Origin: Rheinheimera lutimaris
Lineage (GTDB): Bacteria; Pseudomonadota; Gammaproteobacteria; Enterobacterales; Alteromonadaceae
Length of the DNA stretch: 64,000 bases
Assembly (NCBI RefSeq): GCF_013283795.1
Contig: NZ_JABSOD010000003.1
Span: 62,001-126,000 of the forward strand
Reading direction: 5' to 3'
Below are positions 1 to 8,894 of the stretch, one piece after another. Each line of letters begins with the position of its first letter. The stretch's first letter is position 1. The position numbers and the translations under genes were made by a program. A model generated the notes under the pieces. The model searched no databases and had not been told where the DNA came from. It saw only the letters and a program-made list of their open reading frames with translations.

Positions 1-1341
1 CAGGTTCCAGTTGTCCGACAGTGTTACCTGGTCTTGCAGGTAAAGGCCCTTACGCACGGTTTCATTATCGGTAATGTTGGGTGTTAAGGCGTCAAGGTTA
101 TAATCGGCCCGGCTGGTCAGGCCATATACCGGGTCGCGCAGGCTCAGGCCTGGCACAGTACCACCGTTTTCACGCGGTATGGCGTTACGGCCGGAGAAAT
201 AGGAATCCTGTTGTAAATAGTCAGCACCCACTAACAGCGTATGCTCAATATCAGCGGTGCTTAGCTCAACAATATTGTTCCAGGTCAGGCTGAGCGAGTC
301 ATTCTCGCGGTTTTGATCACGAAACTGGCGGCGGCAGTAATCAATAACGCCATCACCGTCAGTGTCATAACTGCAAAACGGTTCATGGTAGTTTTGCAGC
401 TCCTGGTTCTGGTAGCCACGCACGGTAATATCAGTGCTCCACCGGCTGCTAACCTGATGTTCTAACCTCGCCTGATACACTTCGGCGGTTAACAGCTGAA
501 AGTCACTGCTTTCGTTATGGTTCCAGCTGCGGTCGGCCAGAAAGTTACCGGCTGCATCGGTAACTACGCCACGCAAGCGGGCGCCACCGTAATCTTGCTC
601 TACGTCGGTGTATTGCAGTGTCAGCGTGGTGTCTTGTGTCAGGTCTATGGCGTAACCTAAATCGAGGATCTGGTTTTCCACATCGGTATTTTGCCGGAAC
701 GGTTTTTCGCTGTCTTTGTAAATACCGGCACGGTAACGCTGGGCTGCATCATCGGTTAACGGGCCGCTTAGCTCCAGCGAACCGCTGTAAAAACTGTCAT
801 TACCCAGGCCCACTTTTAGCTGCCGCTCAGCCACCGCTGTTGGTTTTTTTGTGCTGTAGTTAATCAGGCCGCCGGGGGCCATACTGCCGTAAAGCGCACC
901 AGCCGCGCCTTTTAGCACCTGAATTTCAGCTACGTTAAACAGCTGTGGTACCGCAAAGCCGTTAAACGGGTCGCCGCGCACACCGTCATATAAAATTTCG
1001 TCCTGGCGAAAGCCACGAAAGGTTACGCCCGAGTAGCTAAACGCGCTGACGCCACTCATGCTGCGGTAAAGATCTGTAATTTGCCGCGCCGCCTGATCGC
1101 GGATCAAGGCTTCGGGTAATACCTGAATATTTTGCGGTACTTCATCCAGCGGTGTGTCGGTGCGGGTAGCCAAGCTGGACGAGTCAACGCGGTACAGCGT
1201 TTGCGCCCGGCCTTTCACTTCAATATGTTCCAGCGTAGCAGCAACGCTGCTGGTATCAGCTTGAGTAGCCGCAGAAAACACCAAACCACAGCCAATGGCG
1301 ACGGCAGAAAAACGCAGATTTACAACAGAAAAGCTCAACAT
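1..1341 (-). CDS. TonB-dependent siderophore receptor (3' end beyond window)
   Basis: Outer-membrane receptor for ferric-siderophore uptake, energised by TonB. The first 447 codons are visible; the barrel C-terminus lies beyond base 1. A signal peptide (about residues 1-28) is followed by a plug domain with the family hallmarks DEVPQNIQVLP, a VTFRGF segment, and LKGAAGALYGSMAPGGLIN, then the first strands of the beta-barrel (residues about 170 onward). The ATG at 1341 sits about 50 bases from a Fur-box-like sequence, so iron repression is likely. The siderophore cannot be named from sequence. Confidence is high for the family and low for the ligand. Confidence 0.93.
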   Translation of the reverse strand, partial: MLSFSVVNLRFSAVAIGCGLVFSAATQADTSSVAATLEHIEVKGRAQTLYRVDSSSLATRTDTPLDEVPQNIQVLPEALIRDQAARQITDLYRSMSGVSAFSYSGVTFRGFRQDEILYDGVRGDPFNGFAVPQLFNVAEIQVLKGAAGALYGSMAPGGLINYSTKKPTAVAERQLKVGLGNDSFYSGSLELSGPLTDDAAQRYRAGIYKDSEKPFRQNTDVENQILDLGYAIDLTQDTTLTLQYTDVEQDYGGARLRGVVTDAAGNFLADRSWNHNESSDFQLLTAEVYQARLEHQVSSRWSTDITVRGYQNQELQNYHEPFCSYDTDGDGVIDYCRRQFRDQNRENDSLSLTWNNIVELSTADIEHTLLVGADYLQQDSYFSGRNAIPRENGGTVPGLSLRDPVYGLTSRADYNLDALTPNITDNETVRKGLYLQDQVTLSDNWNL

Positions 1342-1389
1342 CAGAGTACAACCTGTAGCGCAAGAGGACTAAAACAGGCCGCGAAGTGT

Positions 1390-1410
1390 AAATGATAACG
1401 ATTTACATTT
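1390..1410 (-). promoter_or_regulatory. Fur-box-like operator upstream of the TonB receptor
   Basis: The AT-rich stretch AATGATAACGATTTACATT matches the 15-base Fur core TGATAATCATTATCA at 11 of 15 positions by my alignment. It lies about 50 bases upstream of the receptor start, where a ferric-uptake repressor site is expected. The assignment is inferred from pattern and context. Confidence 0.6.
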
Positions 1411-1441
1411 CAACGATATTATTCGAAGACCTGCCCCAGGA

Positions 1442-1469
1442 GCGCTGCTGCCTTGCTGGGCAGCAGCGC
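1442..1469. other. 11-bp GC-rich hairpin between MORN gene and TonB receptor
   Basis: GCGCTGCTGCC (1442-1452) pairs perfectly with GGCAGCAGCGC (1459-1469) across a six-base loop. It lies directly after the MORN gene stop. Neither strand has a T-run after it, so it may insulate transcripts or stabilise mRNA rather than act as a classic intrinsic terminator. Confidence 0.45.
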
Positions 1470-1474
1470 AGATA

Positions 1475-3778
1475 TTAACCTTTGTGCTCGGTTTTAATCA
1501 GTTTGCCGTGTTGATCAAAGTACTGCCAGTCACCCGACGGCCGGTTGCTGATATAGCTGCCCTGGCTGCGTACCTGGCCATTGGGCCAGTATTCCAGCCA
1601 TTCACCTTCTTTGCGATCACGCAGGTAATCGCCTTGTTGCTGCGGTTTACCGTTCGGATGAAAGTATTCGGCTTTGCCTTCTTTTAAACCTTTAACATAG
1701 TGTTCCTGTTGCTGCGGCCGGCCGTTTAAATGGTACAGTTTGTAGCCGCCATGCGGTTTGTCGTACTCGTATTCGATTTCGCTTTTCAGTTGGCCATTGT
1801 CATAGTATTCCTGCGCTAAGCCATGTTTACGGCTGTCATCGTAATGTACCGCCTGAGCCAGGGTGCCATCCTCATACCAGGCTTGCCATAAACCAAACCA
1901 CTGGCCCTTTTGCATGTTGCCAGCCAGCTTAGGTTCGCCATTGCTGACATAAAACTCCTGATAGTCGCCGCTTTTTACGCCTTTATCCCAGCTCTCAACT
2001 TTATAGAGAATATTTTTGGCGGTATAAAACTCCGCTTTACCGTGTTGTTTGTTGTCCTGCCACTGGGTTTTGTAGCGTATTGTGCCTTCCGGAATAAAAC
2101 CGTAGGTTGGATCGTCAGCCTGGTAATAGTATTCAATCCATTCGCCGGCTTTCTGATTATTGTAGTAATAGCCACTGCTGCGGCGCCGGCCCTGATAGTA
2201 AGTAACAAAGCGACCTTCGGTTTTACCGTCAACAAACTCCTGTTCTTTCGACTTTTCGCCCTGATAATAGTTTATCCAGTTGCCGTGGCGCTTGTTATTA
2301 ACGTAGTTGCCTTCTTCGGTCAGATCGCCGTTACCGGCCCAATACTGATATTTACCGTGCAAAGCAAACTTATACTCTGATGGCTGTTTTTCCGCGGCAT
2401 AATGCTCCAGTTTTTGCGGTTTGCCACTGTCATAGAAGCTCTGATAACGCCCGGTTAACTGACCCTCTTTACGCTCGCCTTCTTCGCGTAAAATGCCGTT
2501 CATATGCCAGCTTTTAAAGGGCCCGCTTAACTGGCCATCGACGTAGCTGTTATGTTCACGCGGCTCACCGGACGAGTAAAACGTTTTGCTCAGGCCGTGG
2601 CGTTTACCGGCTTTATACTGTGTTTCTTCAACCAGCTTGTCAGCCTGAAAACGTTTATGCACACCGTCACGCTCGCCCATAACAAAAGCGGATAACTCTA
2701 TCGGCTGGCCATTATCCTGATAGCTTTCATTGGCGCCATGCAACGGAAACTGGCCATTGGCGCTGCGTTCTGTGGTGTGATAGCTAATGCGCTTAGACAG
2801 TTCGCCGTTGCTGTGGTAAGACAGTTGTTCACCAGCGAACATGCCATCAATATACTGCTGTTTTTGCAGCAGTTGGCCGTCGTCAGCAAACCATTTTTGT
2901 TCACCATGCTGCTTGCCCTGGTTAAACAGTAATGAGTTCATCAGCTGGCCATTGCTGTGAAACTCACGGCATTCTCCGTGCTTCCCGCCCTGCTGATAAT
3001 TACACTGACTAACCAAACTGCCATCGATATTGTACTGCTCAGTTAAACCGTGGCGTTTACCGTTGAGGTACTGCACTTTAACCTCAATAGTATCCGCAGC
3101 AAAAAACTGCAGCCATTGGCCGTGTTGCTGACCCTGCGCATCATATTCGCCCTGCAGCAAAACGGCGCCCTGTTCGTTTTTGCTTTGATATAACCCGGTT
3201 AGCTGGTTGTTGGCGTAAGTCCACTGCTCTGCTACTTCGCCGTTAGGATGGAACGTTTGCCACACACCGTGGCGCAGATTGTCCTGATAGGTTTCAACAC
3301 TGCGTAATTTACCGTTGTCATAAAAGCGGCTGACATTAATTTTCTCACCGCGCTCAAATTGGCTGGTTTCGATCACCTGGCGCTGGTTGTTAAACCGCTG
3401 CCACAGGCCGGTGGCAATACCGGCCTCATAGTGTTCAATTTGTTCGATGCTGCCATCGACAGCAAAGTACTGCCACTGGCCATGCTGCCGCCCGGCCTGA
3501 TAGTGGCCGCTCAGCACCGGCTGATTACGCTGATCAAATACCTGCCAACCGCCCTGCACCAGGCCCTGTTCAAAGGTCGCCAGGGTGTAGCCCTGAGTGT
3601 CCCGTACCAGCCGGTACTCGCCCTGCAGCGCCAGGCCGTTGCTGAGGTTGTAATACACATCAACGCCCTCAACCTGGCGCACGTCGAGCATCCGGCTGGC
3701 CAAGGTTTGGCTGGCTATCGCCGAAGGCGCAATAAACACACTAAGCAGTATTGCAACAGCATAAAAACGGACAGGCAT
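1475..3778 (-). CDS. Secreted MORN-repeat (YwqK-type) protein
   Basis: A 767-residue protein with an N-terminal signal peptide (about residues 1-23, ending SAIAS). The rest is almost entirely tandem repeats of about 23 residues built on the pattern NGxxxxxxxYxxGxxxGxWxxY, as in YWPNGQVRSQGSY and FHPNGKPQQQGDY. This is the MORN_2 / YwqK-antitoxin repeat, which folds into stacked beta-hairpins. Such proteins are often surface or periplasmic, and their function is usually unknown. At roughly 27 repeats it is long for the family. It ends about 130 bases from the TonB receptor start, on the same strand, with a GC-rich hairpin between them at 1442-1469. No catalytic motif is seen. Confidence 0.85.
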   Translation of the reverse strand: MPVRFYAVAILLSVFIAPSAIASQTLASRMLDVRQVEGVDVYYNLSNGLALQGEYRLVRDTQGYTLATFEQGLVQGGWQVFDQRNQPVLSGHYQAGRQHGQWQYFAVDGSIEQIEHYEAGIATGLWQRFNNQRQVIETSQFERGEKINVSRFYDNGKLRSVETYQDNLRHGVWQTFHPNGEVAEQWTYANNQLTGLYQSKNEQGAVLLQGEYDAQGQQHGQWLQFFAADTIEVKVQYLNGKRHGLTEQYNIDGSLVSQCNYQQGGKHGECREFHSNGQLMNSLLFNQGKQHGEQKWFADDGQLLQKQQYIDGMFAGEQLSYHSNGELSKRISYHTTERSANGQFPLHGANESYQDNGQPIELSAFVMGERDGVHKRFQADKLVEETQYKAGKRHGLSKTFYSSGEPREHNSYVDGQLSGPFKSWHMNGILREEGERKEGQLTGRYQSFYDSGKPQKLEHYAAEKQPSEYKFALHGKYQYWAGNGDLTEEGNYVNNKRHGNWINYYQGEKSKEQEFVDGKTEGRFVTYYQGRRRSSGYYYNNQKAGEWIEYYYQADDPTYGFIPEGTIRYKTQWQDNKQHGKAEFYTAKNILYKVESWDKGVKSGDYQEFYVSNGEPKLAGNMQKGQWFGLWQAWYEDGTLAQAVHYDDSRKHGLAQEYYDNGQLKSEIEYEYDKPHGGYKLYHLNGRPQQQEHYVKGLKEGKAEYFHPNGKPQQQGDYLRDRKEGEWLEYWPNGQVRSQGSYISNRPSGDWQYFDQHGKLIKTEHKG

Positions 3779-3892
3779 GGTTTTGTTCCTGATTTACTGA
3801 ATATTCCGGCGCAGGATATTAACACAAAGCAGCAACAAGGTAAGCAGAGTTAGTATTTGGTAAATTGCGGACAGCCGGCAGCAACTACCGGC

Positions 3893-4924
3893 TTAGTTAC
3901 GATGAAAACCGCAAGACTGGCGGATAATTAACTTGGGCTCGATCTGGCTTACAACAATTGGTTGGTTATTAACCAGTTGCAGTAAGTTATTCACCAGCAA
4001 TTCACCGGCTTTGGTGGTATCTTGCTGAATAGTGCTCAGTGCCGGGGTGGCAAAAGAGGCCACCGGAATATCATCAAAGCCCATCACAGCAATATCTTCC
4101 GGTACGCGTAAATTGCGCCGTTTCAGACAACGCATAACACCGATAGCAATTAAATCGCTGGCACAGAAAATGGCATCAACCTGATGGCCGGCGGCCAGTA
4201 ATTGTTCAGTAGCGTTGTCGCCGGCACTTTCGGTCGATATGGCATCAAAATGCGGCACCTGCGCTTCACTGATACCGGCCATATTCAGCGCATCAATAAA
4301 CCCAAGGTAACGCGCACTGAATTCCGGGCTGCCCTCAGAGGCATTGCCGATAAAGGCAAAGCTTTTATGCCCGGTAGCCAGCAGGTGTTCACCGGCTAAA
4401 CGGCCGCCTTCGCGGTTGTTACTGCGCAGCGTAAATTCCGGATGGCCCAGCACCTCAGCACCCCAGCAAACAAAATGCGTTTCCTGCGCCAGCAGCTTGG
4501 CCAGTTTTTCCTCGTAATCTTTGTAGTCACCATAGCCAAGCAGAATAATGCCGTCGGCTTTATTGCTGTCTTCGTAATCGGCGTGCCAGTCGTCACTTAA
4601 CTGCTGAAACGACACCAATAAATCCTGGCCGCGTTTAGCACAGGCACGGGTAATGCTGCCCAGCATAGATAAAAAAAACGGATTAATTAAAGACTCGTCA
4701 GTAGTGGGATCTTCAAACAACAGCAGCGCCAGGGTGCTGCTGCGTTGCTGGCGCAGATTGCTGGCGTTTTTATCAACCTTGTAGTTCAGCTGCCGCGCTA
4801 TCGCCTGCACTTTCTCGCGCGTTTCCTTGTTTACCTGCGGGCTGTTACGCAGCGCGCGCGACACGGTAGACTGCGATACACCGGCCATGTAAGCAATGTC
4901 GAATGAAGTGGCTTTGTCTTTCAT
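3893..4924 (-). CDS. LacI-family transcriptional regulator
   Basis: A 343-residue LacI/GalR-type repressor. The N-terminal helix-turn-helix is clear: DIAYMAGVSQSTVSRALRN (about residues 9-27), followed by the hinge region NYKVDKNASNLR. The periplasmic-binding-protein-like effector domain fills residues about 60-340, with the usual DAIFCASDLIAIGVM and VMGFDDIPVASF segments. It would bind a palindromic operator and release it on sugar or nucleoside binding. Neither neighbour is an obvious sugar-use gene, so its target is unknown; the alpha-amylase gene 20 kb away is one possibility but nothing here proves it. Confidence 0.93.
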   Translation of the reverse strand: MKDKATSFDIAYMAGVSQSTVSRALRNSPQVNKETREKVQAIARQLNYKVDKNASNLRQQRSSTLALLLFEDPTTDESLINPFFLSMLGSITRACAKRGQDLLVSFQQLSDDWHADYEDSNKADGIILLGYGDYKDYEEKLAKLLAQETHFVCWGAEVLGHPEFTLRSNNREGGRLAGEHLLATGHKSFAFIGNASEGSPEFSARYLGFIDALNMAGISEAQVPHFDAISTESAGDNATEQLLAAGHQVDAIFCASDLIAIGVMRCLKRRNLRVPEDIAVMGFDDIPVASFATPALSTIQQDTTKAGELLVNNLLQLVNNQPIVVSQIEPKLIIRQSCGFHRN

Positions 4925-5108
4925 CTGCGTGCTCTGCTGTGACAGCGAAATTACTGCATAATACAGCGCAGCCCGATAGCATATCCGACAAGCGCCTTAT
5001 AATTGTTGTGGCGTTATCATAGAGGGAATTGACGGTGGATTCAATTTCGTTCTGTGTTTGCCACCTGCAGTTATACCACAGCGCTGGCCGGCCCGATCAC
5101 CTGTGTTG

Positions 5109-5567
5109 CTAGCAACTGACCATTTGCGGCTGTTCGGTGATCGCCAGCGGCTTATTTACTCTGGGAAACAACACCAACAGCCAGGGCTGCTGTACTGTAG
5201 CTGGCGGCGGACAACCGGCGGCAGCATAGCGCGGTTGCAGCGCAATATTAACCTGCTGGTCCACCGCACTGAATCCGGCAACTTGCAGCGTCAAAGCAGC
5301 CGGCTGTGCTCCGGACATTACCAATAATACCTGATAGGTTTCAAAGTCAAATGTCTCCGGCGTACCACTGCGATTCAGCACGCGGAAAAATATGTCATCG
5401 TAGGCTGCCTGGCTGGCAATAACCTGTAAGCGTTTATCATCACTTTGCGCTGAGTTGCCACCGGCAATAACCTGAAAGGCACTGGTGTCATCTGCGGTTA
5501 AATCCTGCACGCAGCCACTTAGCAAACAACATAACGGCAGCAATATTATCAGCACTATAGCTTTCAT
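5109..5567 (-). CDS. Putative lipoprotein, function unknown
   Basis: A 152-residue protein with a lipoprotein signal peptide; the lipobox LLSGC places the lipidated cysteine at about residue 19. The mature part has one segment (TFDFETYQVLLVMSGAQP) that resembles small beta-rich PrcB-like or protease-inhibitor-like lipoproteins, but this is weak. A pair of cysteines (CPPP near residue 119 and the C-terminal Cys) could form a disulphide. It is transcribed toward the LacI gene and diverges from the mipA operon. I do not recognise a function. Confidence 0.7.
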   Translation of the reverse strand: MKAIVLIILLPLCCLLSGCVQDLTADDTSAFQVIAGGNSAQSDDKRLQVIASQAAYDDIFFRVLNRSGTPETFDFETYQVLLVMSGAQPAALTLQVAGFSAVDQQVNIALQPRYAAAGCPPPATVQQPWLLVLFPRVNKPLAITEQPQMVSC

Positions 5568-5724
5568 CCGGGCACCTCAAGATTTTTCCCCAGTGTAGCC
5601 AGGCACAGTTGGTCTTACTGTGACTAATCACAGCAAATTGTGAAACATTGTTATGCCGGCTTATGTGCAGCAGCACAACTTGCTACACTTGCACGGCTGA
5701 AAATTCGTTTAAAAAAGGTGCAAC

Positions 5725-6576
5725 TTGCCATATTTGTTATTGCTGCTTTGTCTGCTGAGTGTAAACGCGCATGCCGTTGCGACTGCAGACTGCGATCAGG
5801 ACGCACTGTGTGCGACAGAGCAAGAGCTGCATTTAAGCTTCGCGCTGGGTTATGGTCAGCGCAGTAACCCGCTGTATGGCGGCGAGGCTCTGCCGTTGGT
5901 GCTGTTGCCCGATGTGTACTACTACGCCGAACACTGGTTTTTTGACAACGGCAAACTGGGCACCGGTTGGGCCTTGTCAGAGCAATTGCAGCTGAGCCTC
6001 ATCGGCCAGTTTAATCAGGAAAAAGGTCACTTCCAAAAATGGTTTGGCGGTAACGCCTTTCAATTTAACAGCACCGTACCGGGCATCAATATCATCGACG
6101 AACGTTATGGCCCGCTGCAGGTCTCTGTGCAGGAAATCCGCAAACGCCCTACGGCCTTTGATTTAGGCTTGCAACTGGACTGGTTCAGCACCGGCTGGCA
6201 GTTGCAGGGCGCGCTGTGGCAAGATATCAGTAACACCTACCAGGGCCAGCATGCCACGCTTAGCGCCGGCCGTAATTGGCAAAGCCGGTTTGGCGACTGG
6301 CAGCTGGGTGCCAAATTACACTGGAAAAGCGCCAAACTGATTGATACTTACTATGGCATTGATAATAATGAACCTTTCTATCTGCCGCGCTATAACGGCA
6401 AGGCCAGTTGGCAACCTGAGCTACGCCTGAGCTGGCAACGGCCGGTGTCAGAGCGCGTCAGCCTGTTAGCATTTTTGCGCTATTTATCTCTGGACGATGC
6501 CATGACTGACAGCCCGCTGGTGAAATCTGACAATGTAACCACCTGGTTCTTTGGCATAAGTTACCGGTTTTATTAA
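5725..6576 (+). CDS. MipA/OmpV-family outer membrane protein
   Basis: A 283-residue outer-membrane beta-barrel of the MipA/OmpV family, with a short signal peptide ending near NAHA. Family features include the early GYGQRSNPLYGG and PLVLLPDVYYY segments and a C-terminal strand ending in FGISYRFY with the terminal aromatic typical of BAM substrates. The start is TTG at 5725, preceded by AAGGTG; no better ATG fits the signal peptide. Its stop overlaps the next ATG (TAATG), so it is translationally coupled to the DUF3019 gene and belongs to a four-gene operon with a two-component system that probably regulates it. Confidence 0.87.
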   Translation: MPYLLLLLCLLSVNAHAVATADCDQDALCATEQELHLSFALGYGQRSNPLYGGEALPLVLLPDVYYYAEHWFFDNGKLGTGWALSEQLQLSLIGQFNQEKGHFQKWFGGNAFQFNSTVPGINIIDERYGPLQVSVQEIRKRPTAFDLGLQLDWFSTGWQLQGALWQDISNTYQGQHATLSAGRNWQSRFGDWQLGAKLHWKSAKLIDTYYGIDNNEPFYLPRYNGKASWQPELRLSWQRPVSERVSLLAFLRYLSLDDAMTDSPLVKSDNVTTWFFGISYRFY

Positions 6577-6953
6577 TGCCCGGACTTTGGTTGTTGTTGC
6601 TACTGAATGGCGTAACACCGCAAGTGCCGACACCACCTTGTGCTGCTGCGGTATGCTGGGATGTCAGCCCGCAAATTTGCGTTACTGAACAACGCGACCA
6701 ACGCTGCCAAACCCAACTACAATTGAGCTGGCACAGCAGCACACCGTTAACTGCCTGCTTATTTTTAGCGCAGCAGGAATTGCAATGCTGGCACAATGAA
6801 ACTAACGGCCACTGGCAGCAATTGCTGGCGTGGGAAAACGCCGCACTAACACTGCGCACTGCCGACAACCTGGTTTTGCTGCACACCGATTTAAAAGTGC
6901 TGAGCCGCAAACCGGCGCGGCGCCGGCTAAGCAGCCCATGGAGTATATTCTGA
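6576..6953 (+). CDS. DUF3019 family protein
   Basis: A 125-residue secreted protein that matches the DUF3019 pattern: a signal sequence, several cysteines (CWDVSPQICV, CQTQLQLSW, ACLFLAQQELQCW) and W/C spacing of a small beta-sandwich. The family is common in Shewanella and Alteromonas relatives next to MipA/OmpV and a two-component system, as here. Function is not known. It overlaps mipA by one base at the start and the response regulator by one base at the end (TGATG), so all are co-translated. Confidence 0.8.
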   Translation: MPGLWLLLLLNGVTPQVPTPPCAAAVCWDVSPQICVTEQRDQRCQTQLQLSWHSSTPLTACLFLAQQELQCWHNETNGHWQQLLAWENAALTLRTADNLVLLHTDLKVLSRKPARRRLSSPWSIF

Positions 6954-7645
6954 TGGCAAAAATACTGCTGGTAGAAGACGATATCCGCCTGGCGTCTTTA
7001 GTTCAAAGCTTCTTAACCCAGCATGGCTTTGTGGTGCAATTGCAAAGCCAGGGCGATGCTGTGGCCGAACATTGCCGGCAGTTCCAGCCCGATCTTATCG
7101 TATTAGATCTGATGCTGCCCGGACTGGATGGTTTTGGTGTGTGCCGGCAAATCCGCCCCTGGTATAAAGGCCCGGTGCTGATGCTAACAGCTAAGCAAAG
7201 CGATATTGACCAGGTATTGGGGCTGGAGCTGGGCGCAGACGACTACGTTGTAAAACCGGTAGAGCCACGCGTGCTGGTAGCACGCATTAACGCCCTGCTG
7301 CGCCGCAGCCAAACCAACACCAAAACCGAACAGCAGGAATTACAGTTTAACCGCTTGTGGTTAAAGCAACGCTCGCGCGAGGCCTGGTACGACAACGAGC
7401 GGGTCGAGCTGACCAGCTACGAGTTTGATTTACTTTGGATGCTGGCGAAACACGCCGGACAAACAGTAAAGCGCGAAGCGATCCACCAACAAATTATTGG
7501 CCGTGAATATGACGGCCTCGACCGCACAGTTGATGTGCGCATTTCGCATTTGCGCCGCAAACTGGGTGACAATGCCGAGACGCCGTTTCGCATAAAAACC
7601 GTGTGGGGCAAAGGCTATCTGTTTGTCGCTGATGCCTGGCAATAA
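6953..7645 (+). CDS. OmpR/RstA-like response regulator
   Basis: A 230-residue response regulator. The receiver domain (about residues 1-115) has acidic residues in VEDD, the phospho-acceptor Asp in VLDLMLPGLDG and Lys in VVKPVEPRV. A C-terminal winged helix (about 130-228) has the OmpR signature SYEFDLLWML and RTVDVRISHLRRKLGD. The open frame extends upstream to 6830, but the ATG at 6953 overlapping the DUF3019 stop begins the classic MAKILLVEDD and is preferred. It pairs with the downstream kinase and probably controls this operon. Confidence 0.93.
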   Translation: MAKILLVEDDIRLASLVQSFLTQHGFVVQLQSQGDAVAEHCRQFQPDLIVLDLMLPGLDGFGVCRQIRPWYKGPVLMLTAKQSDIDQVLGLELGADDYVVKPVEPRVLVARINALLRRSQTNTKTEQQELQFNRLWLKQRSREAWYDNERVELTSYEFDLLWMLAKHAGQTVKREAIHQQIIGREYDGLDRTVDVRISHLRRKLGDNAETPFRIKTVWGKGYLFVADAWQ

Positions 7646-7664
7646 AACGGCCCGTATCCTTAGC

Positions 7665-8894
7665 ATGCAACGCCTGTTCTGGCATTTTTACTTATTTTTG
7701 TTTCTGGTACTGCTGGGTATCGGCTGGGCCGTAGAGCAACTGTGGCAGCAGTGGCAACCGGCTACGGCACCGCCCTGGCTGGAGAGCTACACCAGTTTAC
7801 TGCAACAACAGGTACAGCAACCACAAAGCAGCTGGCCGCACAGCATTAAACTGCCCTTCAGCGCTCTGCCCGGCAACAGCATCGGCTGGCTGGCGCAAGA
7901 ACAGCAGCAACTGCAACGCGGTGAGGTATTGGCGCTGTTTGAAGATAATCAGGTGTACTTTTATTACCTGCAACAGCAACAGCTGTGGCGCTTTGGCCCG
8001 CTGCCGCTGACACAAAACGATGGCGCTACCTGGTTTACCTTATTGTTTTTTCTGTTACTGGCCATTGCCGTGGCACTTTGGTTATGGCCGGTAGCCCGTG
8101 ATATACGCCGCTTACAACATAGCCTGCAACGTTTTGCCGACAACAGAGATATTGCGCTAACCTTGCCGGCACGCTCGTTTATTGCCCCGATTGCGCAAAG
8201 TTTTGCCGATATGAGTGACCGTATCCGCGACTTACTGAACCTGCAACGCGAAATGACCCATGCCGTATCACACGAACTGCGCACCCCTATCGCAAGGCTG
8301 AGCTTTGCGCTGGAAATGGCACAACAACTGCCGGCGCAAGAGCGGCAATTAATGCTGCAGGACGTGCGGGAGCTGCAACAACTGGTAGATGAAATCCTGG
8401 ATTATGCACGGCTGGAAACCGGCCAGTTGCCGCTGCAATTACAGCAGATTAATTTAATCGAGTTAATTAATAATGTGCAGGAAAAACTGGCGCCGCTGCC
8501 CGGTGCCGATATCCGTTTGCAACTGCCTGCCAGCGCTTTGCTGTACGCCGACGGCCATTACCTCGAGCGCGCACTGCAAAACGTGCTGGTTAACGCCAAA
8601 AAGTATGCGCAGCAGCACATTCAGCTAACGCTGACAGAGTATAAACAGCATTGGCAAATCAGCGTAGACGACGACGGCCCCGGTGTACCGCCGGAGCTGC
8701 GACACCAAATTCTGCAACCGTTTTTCCGCATTGAAGCCAGCCGCAATAAACAAGCCGGCGGCTTTGGTTTAGGCCTGGCAATAGTACAACGGGTTATGCA
8801 GTGGCATCAGGGTAGCGTTACCGTAACCGACTCTGCGCAGGGCGGCGCACGCTTTGTGCTTGCCCTGCCACAGCGGCATGCAGCTAAGTTATAA
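7665..8894 (+). CDS. RstB-like sensor histidine kinase
   Basis: Membrane sensor kinase of about 409 residues. TM1 is at the N-terminus (MQRLFWHFYLFLFLVLLGIG), followed by a short periplasmic domain of about 100 residues and TM2 (LLFFLLLAIAVALWLW). A HAMP-like linker precedes the H-box MTHAVSHELRTPIARLSFAL; the ATPase has N (NVLVNAKKYA), G1 (DDDGPGVP) and G2 (GGFGLGLAIV) boxes. The frame also allows TTG 7623 or ATG 7632; I chose ATG 7665 because RstB homologues begin at this hydrophobic segment. Its stop overlaps the convergent DUF3334 gene by six bases. Confidence 0.9.
   Translation: MQRLFWHFYLFLFLVLLGIGWAVEQLWQQWQPATAPPWLESYTSLLQQQVQQPQSSWPHSIKLPFSALPGNSIGWLAQEQQQLQRGEVLALFEDNQVYFYYLQQQQLWRFGPLPLTQNDGATWFTLLFFLLLAIAVALWLWPVARDIRRLQHSLQRFADNRDIALTLPARSFIAPIAQSFADMSDRIRDLLNLQREMTHAVSHELRTPIARLSFALEMAQQLPAQERQLMLQDVRELQQLVDEILDYARLETGQLPLQLQQINLIELINNVQEKLAPLPGADIRLQLPASALLYADGHYLERALQNVLVNAKKYAQQHIQLTLTEYKQHWQISVDDDGPGVPPELRHQILQPFFRIEASRNKQAGGFGLGLAIVQRVMQWHQGSVTVTDSAQGGARFVLALPQRHAAKL

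Noticed and set aside
1910-2380. Plus-strand ORF of 156 codons inside the MORN gene
   Set aside because: It is hydrophobic low-complexity antisense of the repeats; the minus-strand frame has a signal peptide and clean repeats.
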